Notes: generated from the sequence alone by a model not told the origin. Shown: positions 17,471 to 26,849, counted from the stretch's first letter. The stretch is DNA of 64,000 nucleotides from JALNZF01 sp964447405 (GCA_964447405.1 CAYUSP010000004.1:62001-126000); one strand, 5' to 3'. Program-made: numbers and translations.

Positions 17471-18166
17471 TTACTGAAGCCGCTTTGTTATTTCTTCATC
17501 ATTCAACATCTGGTCAATGGCGGATGAAACTGCCTCGGAAAGCACCGCTTGAAGCTTTTCGCGAGAATACAGGATATCCTGGTCAACCTTGCTCCGAACC
17601 TCAATGACCCGAATTAGCTTTCTTTCCGCAGCATCGCCGACAACCATCCTGAGTTGCACGGAAGCGCTGACATGCGTGTTTAGAGACGAAGGAGTTGACT
17701 CCACCCAGAGCGTCTTGATCTCTCCTCCGATTACGATCAATGCGCCATATACGCGCATGCCTTCCGCAGTCAGGTCCCACCCGTCGACCACTTTTACGGC
17801 ATAGCCTCGAGCGGTAATCGACTGTTTCAGAACCGAGGTAGCCACGGAAGCAACACTCGGCTGTACAACAAGGTCATCGGCCTGCCCTGAGGGGATCGTT
17901 CTTTTCCCGAGAACAGTAACAGGTTTGCCGCGTTCATCGCGCAGCGCATTGACAGCTATTGCAGCTGTCGCTCCCTTTATCACTACCGTCCGATCAGAGG
18001 TGAGGTACGATGCACTCAGGAGAACGGGGCCCTTCTCAGCGCAGCCAACGAGCAACGATCCGACAATCAGCATCAATCCCGCGATGCGCCCGTATATTTG
18101 CGGGCTCGCGCATTGGCCAGCGGCAGGCCATATCTTTGTCCGGATGCTTCCAGGCTGCGACATCAT
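17471..18166 (-). CDS. Probable lipoprotein inserted between ilvN and ilvC
   Basis: 231 residues. A long polar N-terminus precedes a hydrophobic segment ending in the lipobox LLVGC (Cys about residue 42), so it is probably lipid-anchored. The mature domain (SDRTVVIKGATAAIAVNALRD, ALIVIGGEIKTLWVES) resembles YajG-like/LptE-adjacent lipoproteins in outline only. Start overlaps the ilvN stop by 4 nt. A cell-envelope protein translationally coupled to acetolactate synthase is odd; it may simply share the operon. Function unknown. Confidence 0.65.
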   Translation of the reverse strand: MMSQPGSIRTKIWPAAGQCASPQIYGRIAGLMLIVGSLLVGCAEKGPVLLSASYLTSDRTVVIKGATAAIAVNALRDERGKPVTVLGKRTIPSGQADDLVVQPSVASVATSVLKQSITARGYAVKVVDGWDLTAEGMRVYGALIVIGGEIKTLWVESTPSSLNTHVSASVQLRMVVGDAAERKLIRVIEVRSKVDQDILYSREKLQAVLSEAVSSAIDQMLNDEEITKRLQ

Positions 18167-18636
18167 TCCCTCGTTATCGCGACCTTACCGGTGCGCACGA
18201 TTTCCTTGATGCCGATGGGCCGCAAAAGTTCAATGATCGCGTCAATCTTTTTTTCGTCCCCCGTGACCTGAAAGGTGTAGCTTTTCTGTGAGGAATCAAC
18301 GACCCGTGCTCGGAATATGTCCGCGATACGAAGCGCCTCAGCCCGGTGTTCGGCTGGAGCATTGACCTTGATAAGGCACATCTCTCGCTCGACAAATTCC
18401 TTGTCCGCGAGGTCCGTAACTTTGATAACGTCGATCAGCTTATTCAACTGCTTGATGATCTGCTCAAGGATGCGTTCATCGCCCGTGGTGACGATCGTCA
18501 TCTGCGATATTGAGGGGTCAAGCGTCGGGCCGATGGATATGGTCTCGATATTGAATCCCCTGCCGCTGAACAATCCCGATACGCGGGAAAGCACACCAAA
18601 TTTATTTTCCACCAGCACTAAAATGATATGTTTCAT
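18163..18636 (-). CDS. ilvN: Acetolactate synthase small (regulatory) subunit
   Basis: 157 residues. ACT domain at the start (HIILVLVENKFGVLSRVSGL FSGRGFNIETISIG region) that binds valine, and a C-terminal ALS small-subunit domain (ARVVDSSQKSYTFQVTG). It stabilises IlvB and confers feedback inhibition. Follows ilvB after a 67-bp gap. Confidence 0.94.
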   Translation of the reverse strand: MKHIILVLVENKFGVLSRVSGLFSGRGFNIETISIGPTLDPSISQMTIVTTGDERILEQIIKQLNKLIDVIKVTDLADKEFVEREMCLIKVNAPAEHRAEALRIADIFRARVVDSSQKSYTFQVTGDEKKIDAIIELLRPIGIKEIVRTGKVAITRE

Positions 18637-18703
18637 TGTTTTCTCGCCTCATCATCCGAGTCTGCATGCCCGCCAGATTCCCAACTCGACACCCTGACCA
18701 GCT

Positions 18704-20443
18704 TTACTTCACCGCTTTGAGCTTTTTTTCCTCTTTCTTTTTTTCTTCCCCGAATATCATCTCATGGATCGCCGCTCCCGCCGGGACCATCGGGAAAACC
18801 TTTTCGAATCGTGCGGTCACAAAATCCATGAACACTGTCTGTTTCGCCTTCAATGCTTCTTTCAGCACGGCCTCAACCTCCGACGGCTTCGTGGCACGCA
18901 GGCCGATTGCGCCGTAGGCTTCCGCGAGCTTCACAAAATCGGGAGTGCTGCCGAGGTCCACTGATGAGTATCGTTCCTGGTAAAACAGCTCCTGCCATTG
19001 ACGCACCATGCCGAGGTAGCGATTGTTCAGGATCACCACTTTCACCGGAATTTTGTTTTCAACTGCGGTGGCAAGCTCCTGCATGTTCATTTGAATGCCC
19101 CCGTCACCGGAGATGCAGAACACGTCGCGATGGGGATTTGCCACCTTGGCCCCAATCGCGGCCGGGAAGCCGTAACCCATGGTCCCGAGGCCGCCTGAGG
19201 ACAGCCAGTGGCGGGGTTTGTCATACTTGAAATACTGCGCTGCCCACATCTGATGCTGTCCCACATCGGTCACAATGATAGCATCCCCGCGCGTGACCTC
19301 GTAGAGCTTCTCTACCACGAACTGAGGCTTAATGACGTCATCTGCATATTCATAGGCCATGGGCCGCTCTTCACGCCAGGCCTCGATCTGCCTGCTCCAG
19401 CTCTTACGGATTTGGTCCCACGGTTCTTTAATATGATGAAGCTCCTTGTTGAGGTCCGTCATCACATGCTTGACATCGCCCACGATCGGGATATCCACGC
19501 GCACATTCTTTCTAATCGAGGTGGGATCGATATCAATATGAATGATCTTGGCTTCCGGAGCGAATCCCTCCACCTTGCCGGTCACCCGATCGTCAAACCG
19601 GGCTCCGATGGCCACGATCAGGTCGGAATTGTGTATGGTCATGTTGGCATAATAGGTACCATGCATCCCGAGCATCCCGAGCGACAGCGGATGCGTGCCC
19701 GGGAACCCGCCGATTCCCATGAGGGTATGCGTCACCGGGATCTTCGTGATCTCGGCAAATTCAAGAATCTCGGCCGCGGCATTTGAGAGGATGACCCCCC
19801 CACCGATATAGGCGACAGGCTTCTTCGCCTTGGCTATGGCCTCCGCAGCCTGCTTGATCTGCCATTTGTTGCCGGTGACCGTAGGATTGTAGCTTCTGAT
19901 CTCAACCTTGTCCGGATAATGGAACTCGGCCTTGCTCGTCACGACATCCCGCGGCAGGTCGATAAGCACCGGACCTGGCCTCCCCGTCGAGGCAATATAG
20001 AACGCCTCTTTGATGGTTTTTGCAATGTCCTTGACATCCTTTACCAGGAAGTTGTACTTGGTGCAAGGCCGGGTTATGCCGACGATGTCCGCTTCCTGGA
20101 AGGCGTCGTTGCCGATCAGGGCAGTCGGCACCTGTCCCGTAAATACTACAATTGGAATGGAATCCATATACGCCGTGGCCAGTGCCGTGACCACGTTCGT
20201 GGCACCGGGACCGGACGTGACCAGTGCCACACCTACCTTGCCGGTGGAGCGGGCATAGCCATCTGCCATGTGCACACCACCCTGTTCGTGTCGCGGCAGG
20301 ATGATGCGAAGGTCCTTCTGATCGTAGAGAACGTCGAAGATCTTAAGCACCACGCCGCCGGGATAGCAGAACAGCGTGTCAACCTTCTCCTTCTTCAGGC
20401 ATTCAAGAAATATTTCCGCACCCGTGATCTCTTTTGTTGACAT
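18704..20443 (-). CDS. ilvB: Acetolactate synthase large subunit
   Basis: 579 residues, thiamine-diphosphate enzyme. N-terminal pyrimidine-binding half (FCYPGGVVLKIFDVLYD, catalytic glutamate in PRHEQGGVHMADGYARSTG), central FAD-binding domain, C-terminal diphosphate motif GDGGIQMNMQELATAVENKI. A lysine- and glutamate-rich tail (EEKKKEEKK) follows the core. AAGG precedes the ATG. Forms the heterotetramer with IlvN. Confidence 0.95.
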   Translation of the reverse strand: MSTKEITGAEIFLECLKKEKVDTLFCYPGGVVLKIFDVLYDQKDLRIILPRHEQGGVHMADGYARSTGKVGVALVTSGPGATNVVTALATAYMDSIPIVVFTGQVPTALIGNDAFQEADIVGITRPCTKYNFLVKDVKDIAKTIKEAFYIASTGRPGPVLIDLPRDVVTSKAEFHYPDKVEIRSYNPTVTGNKWQIKQAAEAIAKAKKPVAYIGGGVILSNAAAEILEFAEITKIPVTHTLMGIGGFPGTHPLSLGMLGMHGTYYANMTIHNSDLIVAIGARFDDRVTGKVEGFAPEAKIIHIDIDPTSIRKNVRVDIPIVGDVKHVMTDLNKELHHIKEPWDQIRKSWSRQIEAWREERPMAYEYADDVIKPQFVVEKLYEVTRGDAIIVTDVGQHQMWAAQYFKYDKPRHWLSSGGLGTMGYGFPAAIGAKVANPHRDVFCISGDGGIQMNMQELATAVENKIPVKVVILNNRYLGMVRQWQELFYQERYSSVDLGSTPDFVKLAEAYGAIGLRATKPSEVEAVLKEALKAKQTVFMDFVTARFEKVFPMVPAGAAIHEMIFGEEKKKEEKKLKAVK

Positions 20444-20477
20444 AATCGCACCTTCATGAATCGGGGTCCAGTGACCA

Positions 20478-20537
20478 GGGTCCTGGAACCGGTAAAATCA
20501 TTATTTATCTGGATCCTAGTCCCCGGACCCAGGACCC
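20478..20537. repeat. GGGTCC/GGACCC dyad in the ilvD-ilvB spacer
   Basis: GGGTCCTGG at 20478-20486 is exactly complementary to CCAGGACCC at 20529-20537, with further GGTCC/GGACC copies around both arms (from about 20465). It lies between ilvD and ilvB. It may be a dispersed genomic repeat or an mRNA stem affecting the ilvD:ilvB ratio; only one copy is visible here. Confidence 0.45.
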
Positions 20538-20546
20538 GAGGGATCT

Positions 20547-22199
20547 CTATGCCTTTACGATCGCTCCCGTATTGGCCGAAGTGACAACTTTTGCATACCG
20601 CGCAAGCCAACCCGATTTGATCTTCGGCTCCCTTGGCTTCCATCTGGCAAGCCGCTTCTTGATCTCTGCCTTGGACAGCTTTATTTCGAGCTTGCGGTTC
20701 GGAATATCAAGAACGATCCGGTCGCCGTTCCGCACGATCGCGATGGGCCCGCCTTCGGCTGCCTCAGGAGAGATGTGGCCGATGCAGGGACCCCGCGTAC
20801 CTCCCGAGAAGCGGCCATCAGTCAGCAGAACAACAGATTCGCCCAGTCCCATGCCAGATATAGCCGAGGTGGGAGAAAGCATCTCGCGCATGCCCGGCCC
20901 GCCCTTGGGCCCTTCATAGCGGATGACGAGCACATGGCCGGGTTTGATTTTATTCGCGAGGATGGCCTTCATGGCTTCCTCCTCGGAATCGAACACAATG
21001 GCCGTGCCCTCGAACTGCATCATACCATCGCTCACGGCAGTCTGTTTTACCACCGATCCGTTCGGTGCAAGATTGCCCGATAGTACCGCTATACCGCCCT
21101 GCTGGTGATAGGCCTTGTCGAGCGGCCGGATAACATCGTCGTTCCTGACGCGACCCGCCTTCGCCAGCTCATCAATGGTTCTGCCGCTCACCGTCGGTGA
21201 GCTCTTGATCACTTTTTTGAATCGCGACAACACGCCGGGAATGCCGCCTGCAGCATCGAGGTCCTCCATATAATGCGGACCGCCGGGCAGCATGTTGCAG
21301 ATATGCGGCGAGGTGCGGCTGATGGTGTCGAAGGTTTCGATGGAAAGCTCGATCCCTGCCTCATGGGCGATGGCCGGGATATGGAGCGTCGTGTTCGTGG
21401 ACCCGCCGAGCGCCATATCGATGCGAATGGCGTTCTCAAAGGCGTTCCTGGTCATGATCTTGCGCGGGGTGAGGTCTTCCTTCACGAGTCCTACGATCCG
21501 CTTGCCGCTATCGAATGCGATGCGGCGCTTTTCACCGGACACCGCCAGAGCAGTGGCGCATCCCGGCAGGCTCATGCCGAGCGACTCAGTGACGCAGGCC
21601 ATGGTATTGGCCGTGAACATGCCCTGGCATGAACCCGGCCCCGGGCAGGCGCAGGTCTCGAGCTCCGCAAGTTCGCGCGAAGACATCTCGCCCTTCCGGA
21701 CCTTGCCCACGGCCTCGAAAGCGCTGATGAGGTTCACCCGCTTGCCCTGAAAGTTTCCGGAATGCATGGCGCCGGCGGTCACCACGATCGTAGGAATATT
21801 AAGCCGCGCCGCAGCCATGAGCATACCCGGCGTGATCTTGTCACAGTTCGTGAGCAGTACCAGACCGTCAAACGCATGGGCCATGGCAACGGATTCAACC
21901 ATATCGGCGATCAGTTCGCGCGACGGCAGCGAATAGTGCATGCCCGTGTGGCCCATGGCGATGCCGTCACAGATGCCCGGAATGCCGAAGAACTGCGGCC
22001 AACCACCGCCGGAATGCACGCCCTTCTCGATGAACCGTTCAAGGTCGCGCATCCCGATATGGCCCGGGATCAGGTCAGTAAAGCTCGTGGCAACGCCGAT
22101 CATGGGCTTATCAAGCTCACTCCGGGTGATGCCAGTGGCAAACAAAAGAGACCTGTGCGGCGCACGCTCCAGGCCTTTTTTGATACGATCGCTCCTCAA
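20547..22199 (-). CDS. ilvD: Dihydroxy-acid dehydratase (TTG start)
   Basis: Last common step of valine and isoleucine synthesis. 550 residues. Fe-S ligands lie in LLTNCDKITPGML and ETCACPGPGSCQGMFTANTM; GRFSGGTRGPCIGHISPEA is the C-terminal signature. The start is the TTG at 22199: it is 8 nt after AAGGAG and gives the conserved beginning MRSDRIKKGLERAPHRSLL, while the TTG at 22205 is too close to the ribosome site. First gene of the biosynthetic supercluster, behind the promoter at 22349-22377. Confidence 0.94.
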   Translation of the reverse strand: MRSDRIKKGLERAPHRSLLFATGITRSELDKPMIGVATSFTDLIPGHIGMRDLERFIEKGVHSGGGWPQFFGIPGICDGIAMGHTGMHYSLPSRELIADMVESVAMAHAFDGLVLLTNCDKITPGMLMAAARLNIPTIVVTAGAMHSGNFQGKRVNLISAFEAVGKVRKGEMSSRELAELETCACPGPGSCQGMFTANTMACVTESLGMSLPGCATALAVSGEKRRIAFDSGKRIVGLVKEDLTPRKIMTRNAFENAIRIDMALGGSTNTTLHIPAIAHEAGIELSIETFDTISRTSPHICNMLPGGPHYMEDLDAAGGIPGVLSRFKKVIKSSPTVSGRTIDELAKAGRVRNDDVIRPLDKAYHQQGGIAVLSGNLAPNGSVVKQTAVSDGMMQFEGTAIVFDSEEEAMKAILANKIKPGHVLVIRYEGPKGGPGMREMLSPTSAISGMGLGESVVLLTDGRFSGGTRGPCIGHISPEAAEGGPIAIVRNGDRIVLDIPNRKLEIKLSKAEIKKRLARWKPREPKIKSGWLARYAKVVTSANTGAIVKA

Positions 22200-22271
22200 A
22201 ATCAATGCTCCTTGATTGGAATTCGGGCGGCTTTAAAACACCCGAGCCGCCTGGATCACCTCTGACAAATA

Positions 22272-22293
22272 AGGCGTACTTTTCTGTACGCCT
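22272..22293 (-). promoter_or_regulatory. Hairpin in the ilvD leader
   Basis: Perfect 8-bp stem AGGCGTAC / GTACGCCT with a 6-nt loop, about 70-95 nt upstream of the ilvD start and inside the predicted ~140-nt leader. The minus-strand sequence after it (TTATTTGT) is only weakly T-rich. An attenuator or a folded 5' UTR is possible; no run of Leu/Ile/Val codons was seen. Confidence 0.4.
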
Positions 22294-22348
22294 GGGTCAT
22301 GCTTGACGCTGGGCCGCAAACCATCGGTTTTTAACAATGTTCTGTTAT

Positions 22349-22377
22349 TTTTAACATAGATAAAGGAGTATAGTCAA
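22349..22377 (-). promoter_or_regulatory. Probable promoter of the ilv-leu supercluster
   Basis: TTGACT and TTAAAA separated by 17 nt on the minus strand, immediately downstream of two terminators for the preceding gene. The -10 is a weak match. Leader length to ilvD would be about 140 nt. Confidence 0.45.
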
Positions 22378-22384
22378 TAAAAAA

Positions 22385-22416
22385 ATCCCTCTCTACACTC
22401 ATCAGTAAAGAGGGAT
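22385..22416 (-). terminator. Second terminator after the DUF465-like gene
   Basis: 8-bp stem ATCCCTCT / AGAGGGAT, 16-nt loop, then seven T on the minus strand. It overlaps the start of the ilv promoter region. Confidence 0.65.
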
Positions 22417-22451
22417 CTCGAAAACCACATTCGTTTGATAAAAAAGCAAAA

Positions 22452-22473
22452 GGCAAGGTAGATTCACCCTGCC
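22452..22473 (-). terminator. First terminator after the DUF465-like gene
   Basis: 8-bp stem (GGCAGGGT / ACCTTGCC, one G-U pair), 6-nt loop, then TTTTGCTTTTTT on the minus strand, 10 nt past the stop codon. Confidence 0.7.
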
Positions 22474-22482
22474 GCTAGGTTA

Positions 22483-22719
22483 TCAGGCTTGCCCAACGCG
22501 TGTACGCCTGACAATATCCATCATTTTATCTTTTGCAGCCAACTTCAGTTTCTGAATCCGTTTTCTCTCTAAATCTTCCTCCGGAGTGAGGTATCGGTGG
22601 GTTTCAAAGATGAGCAGATTTGCTTCGAGTTGCTTGTGTTCCTGTTCCCATTTCTGATACTCGGTATCTTCACGTCTGAGCCGTGCTGCAAGTGCTTCTT
22701 CGCTTACCTCCACATTCAT
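22483..22719 (-). CDS. Small coiled-coil protein, DUF465/YdcH-like
   Basis: 78 residues from ATG 22719, which has AAAGGAGG 8 nt ahead (an in-frame extension to 22782 lacks one). The charged helical body (RREDTEYQKWEQEHKQLEA, LTPEEDLERKRIQKLKLAAKD) follows the DUF465 pattern of a short alpha-hairpin. Function of the family is unknown. It is closed off by two terminators, so it forms its own unit. Confidence 0.7.
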   Translation of the reverse strand: MNVEVSEEALAARLRREDTEYQKWEQEHKQLEANLLIFETHRYLTPEEDLERKRIQKLKLAAKDKMMDIVRRTRVGQA

Positions 22720-22855
22720 AATGCGTCCCTCCTTTGGGGTGTGATGTCTGTGAAAAGGCGTTGGAAAAGAGCAACGGTCCATAATGCTGACAGGAAAAAA
22801 TTATCATATTTAAGATAAAAAGGCAAGCATATAATAACCATGTAAATACAGATAG

Positions 22856-23368
22856 TTATAGATTATTACGACTAGCTTCTCTCTCCATGAGGTTTATAAA
22901 CGCAGCCTCCACAAGGGACATGACAACCGCATCCTCCACAGGAGAATCATAGTAATCCCTGCGAATAGACGTACCAGTGAATCCGAGCCCTCCATAGAGC
23001 TTTCGGGCTGCTGCATTGGATGCCCGTACCTCAAGAAAAGCCGATTTCGCGCCCCTGGTATAGGCACGACGAAGGGCGGCAAGCACCAGTTGTGTTGCCA
23101 TTCCCCGGCGCTGATATGCCGGCAAGGAAGCGAGATTCAAAATATGCACTTCATCAGCAACAAGCCAGTATACGATAAAACCGATCACCGTGCGTATTGG
23201 CGTGTCTTTGAGTGCGACCAGGAGCGTGGAGACCAACGGGCTTCTGAACTCCGATAGGAAGAGGTTCCGCGACCAGGGCATGGTGAAGGATGCCTGCTCG
23301 ATTGCAAGGACCTGATCGATGTCCTCTTTCTTCATAACATCTATTTTAAACGAGCTTTTTTTCCCCAC
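22856..23368 (-). CDS. rimI: Ribosomal-protein-alanine N-acetyltransferase
   Basis: 170-residue GNAT enzyme that acetylates the N-terminal alanine of ribosomal protein S18 in the studied homologues. VLAIEQASFTMPWSRNLF at the start, acetyl-CoA loop PAYQRRGMATQLV, and EVRASNAAARKLYGGLGF are the RimI signatures. GTG start at 23368 with GGAGG 4 nt ahead; it overlaps the end of tsaB by 28 nt. tsaB-rimI is a very common pair. Confidence 0.93.
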   Translation of the reverse strand: MGKKSSFKIDVMKKEDIDQVLAIEQASFTMPWSRNLFLSEFRSPLVSTLLVALKDTPIRTVIGFIVYWLVADEVHILNLASLPAYQRRGMATQLVLAALRRAYTRGAKSAFLEVRASNAAARKLYGGLGFTGTSIRRDYYDSPVEDAVVMSLVEAAFINLMEREASRNNL

Positions 23369-24039
23369 GCGACCTCCGCTTCTGGTCTGCGAATATACAT
23401 GGGCGTCAGGCTGTCCGGATCTGCCTGCATTCCGCGATTGATCATCTCCCTGCCGATCTTCGCGACCACGGCGGCGGATGGGAGAATCGCTGACAACGGT
23501 GCAAACAATGCCCGGTCGCCTAATCTGTCCATTATCTCCGCTCGGAAGAGCTGGGACGCCTCACCCGTGAATATTGTTGTTTCAGAAATGCGGTCAGCGA
23601 GGCTGGCAAGGGGGATCACTGCCTCGGCCATGACTTGAACGAGATCGGCCCCCTCGAAGCGGTAGGTTGCTGCGTAGACTTCCTTCTTGCGCGCATCGAG
23701 CATCGGACAAATCAGGTATGCCGCATAGGGAAGACTCCATGCAAGTGCTTTAAGTGTTGGGACCGCGGCAACCGGCCTCCCTGTCACGAGCGCAAGACCC
23801 TTCACCGCGGCCAGGCCGATCCTTAAGCCCGTAAAGGATCCAGGACCGATCGCGACGGCAAACCCGCCCATATCAGTAATGGTCAGACCCGAGTCTGCAA
23901 GCACCCGGTCGACCGTGGCCATGAGCCGCTCCGAGTGCGTAACCTCAATGTTCAGGCTGTAGTGAACAATGATACCATCCCGCGATGCAACAGCTACACT
24001 GCCCGTCTTTGTGGAGGTTTCTATACCGAGGATGTACAT
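23341..24039 (-). CDS. tsaB: tRNA threonylcarbamoyladenosine biosynthesis protein TsaB
   Basis: 232 residues, ASKHA-fold partner of TsaD/TsaE in making t6A37 on ANN-decoding tRNAs. MYILGIETSTKTGSVAVA and VAIGPGSFTGLRIGLAAVKG are diagnostic; the metal-binding histidines of TsaD are absent, as expected for TsaB. Overlaps rimI, so co-translated. No ribosome site is evident ahead of the ATG. Confidence 0.93.
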   Translation of the reverse strand: MYILGIETSTKTGSVAVASRDGIIVHYSLNIEVTHSERLMATVDRVLADSGLTITDMGGFAVAIGPGSFTGLRIGLAAVKGLALVTGRPVAAVPTLKALAWSLPYAAYLICPMLDARKKEVYAATYRFEGADLVQVMAEAVIPLASLADRISETTIFTGEASQLFRAEIMDRLGDRALFAPLSAILPSAAVVAKIGREMINRGMQADPDSLTPMYIRRPEAEVAWGKKARLK

Positions 24040-24155
24040 GAAGGTACCTTATCGCAAAAGCATAATCATGTCAAAACAAAACAGGATAAGGCGTCACCCA
24101 GTGCACTATCTGCTTCCTGTACGGATTCCTTCACCCTGCAATCCCGTCCACGGGC

Positions 24156-26849
24156 CTACTTCGCCATCTCCCGGAGCGTGTCCTCCAGCTCCTTCAGATG
24201 CTTCCCATACGCGGTCCAGTCCTCTTTCCTGACCGCTTCCCGCGCCTTGCGCAATTGTTCCAATGCCCTGCTGCCCAGCTCCTTTGGCTGGCGTGCGACG
24301 GCAGGAGCGCCATTCTCCTGCATGCGCATGCTCGGCAGAGTGCCGGAGAACAACCGCTGGATCGCAGCCTCAAGCGTCTCTTCCATTACCACATCGTTCC
24401 CGTATGCTACAATAACGCGCCGCAACTCCGGCAGGCCACCCTTGTCCGTTGCCACCAGGTACAGGGGCTGCACATAGATGAGCGAGTCCTCGATCGGCAC
24501 GATGAGCAGGCTCCCGCGGATAACGTCGGACCCGTGTTGGCCCCAGAGTGTCAACTGCTGTGAGATGTAGGCGTCCTGGTCGATGCGCGCGTCGATCTGG
24601 CGCGGCCCGAAGATCAGGCGATCACGCGGGAAGGTATAAACAATAACCTTGCCGTAATTCTCGCCGTCGCATCGCGCCGCCATCCAAGCTGCAAGGTTGT
24701 CCCGCTTGGACGGCGTGAACGGCAGGAGCAGGATAAACTCTTCCGCCTTATGGCCCGGGAGCTTCGTGATCTGATAATAAGGCTCCATGACTTTCTGGCG
24801 GTACGATGGAATCTCCCAAAGATCCTCCTTATTATAGAAGACCGCCGGATCCGTCATGTGAAAGGTTGAGAACATTTTCGCCTGGATCTGGAGCAACGCG
24901 CGCGGATAGCGCATGTGCCGCTTGAGGTCAGCGGGCATCCCGGCTATGGGTTTGAACAGCGTCGGGAAGATCGCGGCATAGTTCTTTGCAACGATATCAT
25001 TCTGGTCCACGATATAGAATGCCACGCTGCCGTCGTACGCGTCCACCACGACCTTGACGGAGTTGCGGATATAATTGGTCCCGCTCGCGAGCGGCTTTGA
25101 ATAGGGCAGGCTGCGGCTCTGCGTGTACGCGTCGATGATCCAGGACAGTTTGCCGTCGTCCTGGATGACCAGGTAGGGGTCGGGATCAAAGGACAGGAAC
25201 GGCGCTATCTCCATCACCCGCTTTAATATAGTGCGGTTATAGAGAATACGGCTTTCGTTCGTCACATCGCTGGACAGAACAATGTTGATGTTCCCGAAGT
25301 AGGCTGCATACAGGATCCGCGACAGGACTGACGTGAGCCGCACGCCCCCGGTTCCGGAATAGACGGTATAGACATTTTCTTTGGTCGTGGGATAGCTGAA
25401 CTCACGGGTCTTGGTATTCACGATCACATAGTCGTTCGGACTCTCGCCAAAATAAATCTCAGGACGGGTCACCTGCGGCCCCGCGCTCACGGCGGGAGGG
25501 ATGTCCTTGATATAGAACTCGGGCAAACCCTCCTTGGTGATGCCGCTCACCGGCCCCAGAGCCAGGCCGAAGCCGTGAGTGAAGACGAGTCGTTCGTTGA
25601 TCCAGGACTTGCCCGGCAGATCGGCATACGACAACTCCCGCGGGGAGAGCATGACCTGCCGCTGCTCGCCGTTTATCGTGTAGCGGTCGTTGTCCACGTC
25701 TTTAAAATGATAGTAGGTCCGGATCTGCTGCAGCTGGCTGTAGGTCTTGAGCAGCGGCGCCTCGTCCCAGAGCCGGATGTTCTGTATGGTCGAGAGGTTC
25801 TTTTTGATATCCGCGAAGCCCAGCACTTTGTTCGCAGCAAAGGGCTGCAGTTCCATGTTCTCCAGGCCATAACCCAGGCGGGTGAACTTGATATGGCTCG
25901 CGATATAGGGCTGCTCCAGCACGCTCTCGTTCGGCGAGACCTGGAAGTTCTGGATCGCGGCGGGATAAATCCTAAGGCCCAGGACATATACCGCGGCAAG
26001 CAGCACGAGCGTGATCGCCGGAATGGTGAGGGACCGGCGCGTGGCGAACACGGAGACCACGATTGCTGCTGTCAGCGAGAGCATTGCCAGCACCCCGAGC
26101 ACGATCAGGCGCACATGCACATCCGTGTACGAAGCCCCATAGAGCACGCCATGCTCGCTGAACAGCAGGCTGAAGCGGTCAAGAACAAAGCTGATCGAGA
26201 GGCCGACCAGGAAAAGAGACACCAGCACCCCGAGGTGGCGCTTCATGAAGGGATCTGCGGCAATGGACTTGTTGGTTATCACCAGCCCGCCCCGGAGCAC
26301 ATACACCACTCCCGTCAGGACGAATGCGGCCACGAGCAGGCCTCGCACCAGGAGGTTTACGGCGTCGAGAAACGGATATTGAAAGAGATAGAACGAGATG
26401 TCCCTGTTGAAGACCGGATCAACAATGCCAGCCGGCGCGCTATGCTGGAACTGGAGCGCCTGGGCCCAGTACTGCATGCCCACGGGAAAGGCAAGCAGAA
26501 AACACAGGAATCCGGCCACAAACGAGATTCCGACCATCATCCGGCTCAGGTCGAAGCGCTGCAGCTGCGGAATGCTCTCCCAAATCGGATTCATCATGCC
26601 GAGCGGCAGCCGGTGTTTTCCCGCGATCAGGACGTTGATCCCTATCGTGAAAAAAGCTATCAGCCCAAAAGCGAGCCCGAGCAGCATTTTCACCTCGAAG
26701 GTCCTGGTGAAGATAGCTTCGAAACCGGTTTCACGGAAGAAGTTCCAGTCCACCAGAAAGGAGATCACCTCCTTCGCGCTGATGAGCAGGACGAACAGTG
26801 CGGCCGTGGCAAAGATCATGACCGCGTTCTTCGATACGTTATTTTTCAT
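24156..26849 (-). CDS. UPF0182 family large membrane protein
   Basis: 897 residues from ATG 26849 (GGGGAG about 7 nt ahead; extension to 26882 rejected). About seven membrane helices occupy residues 1-290 and the rest is a large extracytoplasmic domain with family motifs such as LWDEAPLLKTYSQLQQIRTYY, PKSWINERLVFTHGFG-like and FGPRQIDARIDQD. The C-terminus is a charged helix. Conserved in many bacteria and some archaea but with no established function. A single gene after a 117-bp gap from tsaB. Confidence 0.9.
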   Translation of the reverse strand: MKNNVSKNAVMIFATAALFVLLISAKEVISFLVDWNFFRETGFEAIFTRTFEVKMLLGLAFGLIAFFTIGINVLIAGKHRLPLGMMNPIWESIPQLQRFDLSRMMVGISFVAGFLCFLLAFPVGMQYWAQALQFQHSAPAGIVDPVFNRDISFYLFQYPFLDAVNLLVRGLLVAAFVLTGVVYVLRGGLVITNKSIAADPFMKRHLGVLVSLFLVGLSISFVLDRFSLLFSEHGVLYGASYTDVHVRLIVLGVLAMLSLTAAIVVSVFATRRSLTIPAITLVLLAAVYVLGLRIYPAAIQNFQVSPNESVLEQPYIASHIKFTRLGYGLENMELQPFAANKVLGFADIKKNLSTIQNIRLWDEAPLLKTYSQLQQIRTYYHFKDVDNDRYTINGEQRQVMLSPRELSYADLPGKSWINERLVFTHGFGLALGPVSGITKEGLPEFYIKDIPPAVSAGPQVTRPEIYFGESPNDYVIVNTKTREFSYPTTKENVYTVYSGTGGVRLTSVLSRILYAAYFGNINIVLSSDVTNESRILYNRTILKRVMEIAPFLSFDPDPYLVIQDDGKLSWIIDAYTQSRSLPYSKPLASGTNYIRNSVKVVVDAYDGSVAFYIVDQNDIVAKNYAAIFPTLFKPIAGMPADLKRHMRYPRALLQIQAKMFSTFHMTDPAVFYNKEDLWEIPSYRQKVMEPYYQITKLPGHKAEEFILLLPFTPSKRDNLAAWMAARCDGENYGKVIVYTFPRDRLIFGPRQIDARIDQDAYISQQLTLWGQHGSDVIRGSLLIVPIEDSLIYVQPLYLVATDKGGLPELRRVIVAYGNDVVMEETLEAAIQRLFSGTLPSMRMQENGAPAVARQPKELGSRALEQLRKAREAVRKEDWTAYGKHLKELEDTLREMAK

